Shown one piece after another: positions 4,583 through 5,463 of a stretch of DNA of 5,463 nucleotides. The notes under the pieces are model-generated. The model worked only from the letters and a program-made list of their open reading frames with translations. It did no database searches and was not told where the DNA came from. The translations under genes and the position numbers were made by a program. The stretch is from positions 1-5,463 of the forward strand of contig JAIOIM010000147.1 in assembly GCA_019912505.1 (NCBI GenBank). The letters run 5' to 3'. Source of the DNA: Ignavibacteriaceae bacterium. GTDB taxonomy: Bacteria; Bacteroidota; Ignavibacteria; Ignavibacteriales; Ignavibacteriaceae. Position 1 is the first letter of the stretch. Each line of letters starts with the position of its first letter.

Positions 4583-5463
4583 TCACATAAAAAGTTTTTC
4601 TCCTTGCCATATTTCAGCGGGACTAATTATTAAACCGCTGCAAACATAAATCGGCAGATTATTTTCGTACGGAATTGCATACTTGCTTTTTACAACAGCG
4701 GCTTGTGTTACCGAATCGCACGAGCTTTTGTGATCTTCGAGTCTGCCGCCAATAACTATAATATTTTTAAATTCAGTTTTCGGGTATCCCCAAATCCAAT
4801 AGTTGTTGTGCACACAAATTACAGGGGGCATCGGGTATTTTTTGCTGAAATATTGAAGCGATCCTGCCTCACCATAATTATGTGCAAAAATTACAATGCT
4901 GTCCCGTTCGGATTCGGGGAGCGAAGTATACACCTTTGAAACGGTCTTTGCCATTTCTTCCCAGCCGAACATATCGGCATAAAACTGCGGTAGTTCGTTT
5001 AAATCTAATCCTTCATTTGTTGTAGGTGCCATACCGAGTGTTCGTTGATAATTTATAAAGCTCTCAACAGGTAATATTGGTATTGCCAAAGGTGCGAGTG
5101 CCGCGCCGCTAAATAAAATTAACATCGGCAGCGAGTAACGAAGCCAGCGCATATATTTCTTTGCGGTTATTTGTTCTAAAAAAACACCCCCGGCGGCAAA
5201 CAACATTACATATGCCGGCGAAAGGTATTCACCCTTGCTTTTGCCGTTTAGCAATAAAATTAAAAACGCAGAGATATAAATAATTCCTATGATGTTATAC
5301 TTTTTTCCTTCTTTATTGAAAAAGAAAAAGTATAAACCAGGCAGCCACACAAAAATATTTAGGGGATTAAGTATGACGAATTGATCAATCACAAAATTAT
5401 ACCAAACTAAACCGGCGTACTTATACAATATGGTATTATGGATAAACTCAAGATGAGCAAAGT
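4583..5463 (-). CDS. GT39/ArnT-like membrane glycosyltransferase, C-terminal part (5' end outside window)
   Basis: A minus-strand frame enters from the right edge and ends in TGA (4583-4585), giving 292 residues. The internal TTG at 5428 is not the start, because coding homology (FAHLEFIHNTILYKYAG) continues to the edge. Features in visible-fragment numbering are LEFIHNT at 4-10, V-I-L-N-P at about 29-33, hydrophobic helices near 34-48, 56-72, 80-96 and 110-131, and KSKGEYLSPAYVMLFAAGG at about 74-92. The Lys-rich loop before Y-L-S-P-A-Y-V is characteristic of GT39 (PMT/ArnT-type) proteins. A soluble extracytoplasmic C-terminal domain follows, with FAHNYGEAGSLQYF near 192-205, I-I-V-I-G-G at 234-239 and PYENNLPIYVCSG near 264-276. 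Such enzymes use polyprenyl-phosphate sugars as donors to glycosylate lipids or proteins at the periplasmic face; the substrate here is unknown. The catalytic N-terminal loop with the acidic residues lies outside the window. No damage is visible. Confidence 0.85.
   Translation of the reverse strand, partial: FAHLEFIHNTILYKYAGLVWYNFVIDQFVILNPLNIFVWLPGLYFFFFNKEGKKYNIIGIIYISAFLILLLNGKSKGEYLSPAYVMLFAAGGVFLEQITAKKYMRWLRYSLPMLILFSGAALAPLAIPILPVESFINYQRTLGMAPTTNEGLDLNELPQFYADMFGWEEMAKTVSKVYTSLPESERDSIVIFAHNYGEAGSLQYFSKKYPMPPVICVHNNYWIWGYPKTEFKNIIVIGGRLEDHKSSCDSVTQAAVVKSKYAIPYENNLPIYVCSGLIISPAEIWQGEKLFM

Noticed and set aside
4703..4939. Plus-strand ORF inside the glycosyltransferase gene
   Set aside because: Antisense shadow of a well-supported membrane protein; its translation has no domain-like pattern.

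Overview
The window most resembles a chromosome segment of a Bacteroidota/Chlorobi-group bacterium, with Ignavibacteria-like lineages the best guess. The main clue is two C-terminal type IX secretion (T9SS) type A sorting domains with the hallmark QN(Y/F)PNPFNP(S/A)T motif and a terminal ...K-M-(V/I)-L-L-K. An ISNCY-type transposase tail, an IS5-family transposase tail and an AT-rich restriction-modification (R-M) remnant fit an accessory region. The taxonomic call is inference from protein style, not from a marker gene.

Left part (1-2340). The window opens inside an insertion sequence: the last 92 codons of an ISNCY-like transposase, a strong 15-bp hairpin overlapping its stop codon, and two 18-bp direct repeats that probably mark the IS end. 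Right after the second repeat an open frame begins mid-protein and runs to 1447. It is the C-terminal ~350 residues of a large secreted T9SS cargo protein whose 5' part appears to have been cut off by the IS. Next comes a small putative single-pass membrane protein (1597-1788). Then an orphan T9SS sorting domain with no passenger (about 1796-2074) and a gene-poor stretch with one GC-rich hairpin.

Middle part (2319-4010). This is a decayed R-M locus with a mobile-element scar. A minus-strand IS5-family transposase C-terminal remnant, itself frameshifted, abuts at about 2764 a plus-strand open frame broken by three TAG codons. From its position and a V-D-A-K element this frame is probably the C-terminal part of a type II restriction endonuclease. 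Its last 16 bases overlap the start of a beta-class amino-methyltransferase gene, which is complete except for one single-base frameshift in a poly-A run near 3490. The lesion pattern (endonuclease heavily damaged, methyltransferase nearly intact) matches the order of loss expected for an R-M addiction module.

Right part (4011-5463). This looks like ordinary, intact chromosome: a DUF493/YbeD-family gene with an unusually clear Shine-Dalgarno sequence, and, convergent to it, the C-terminal ~292 residues of a GT39/ArnT-like membrane glycosyltransferase that runs off the right edge.

I see no CRISPR array, tRNA or rRNA. I do not see a convincing new biological system. The most useful leads are the unrecognised restriction-endonuclease remnant, the IS-truncated secreted protein and the orphan sorting domain.
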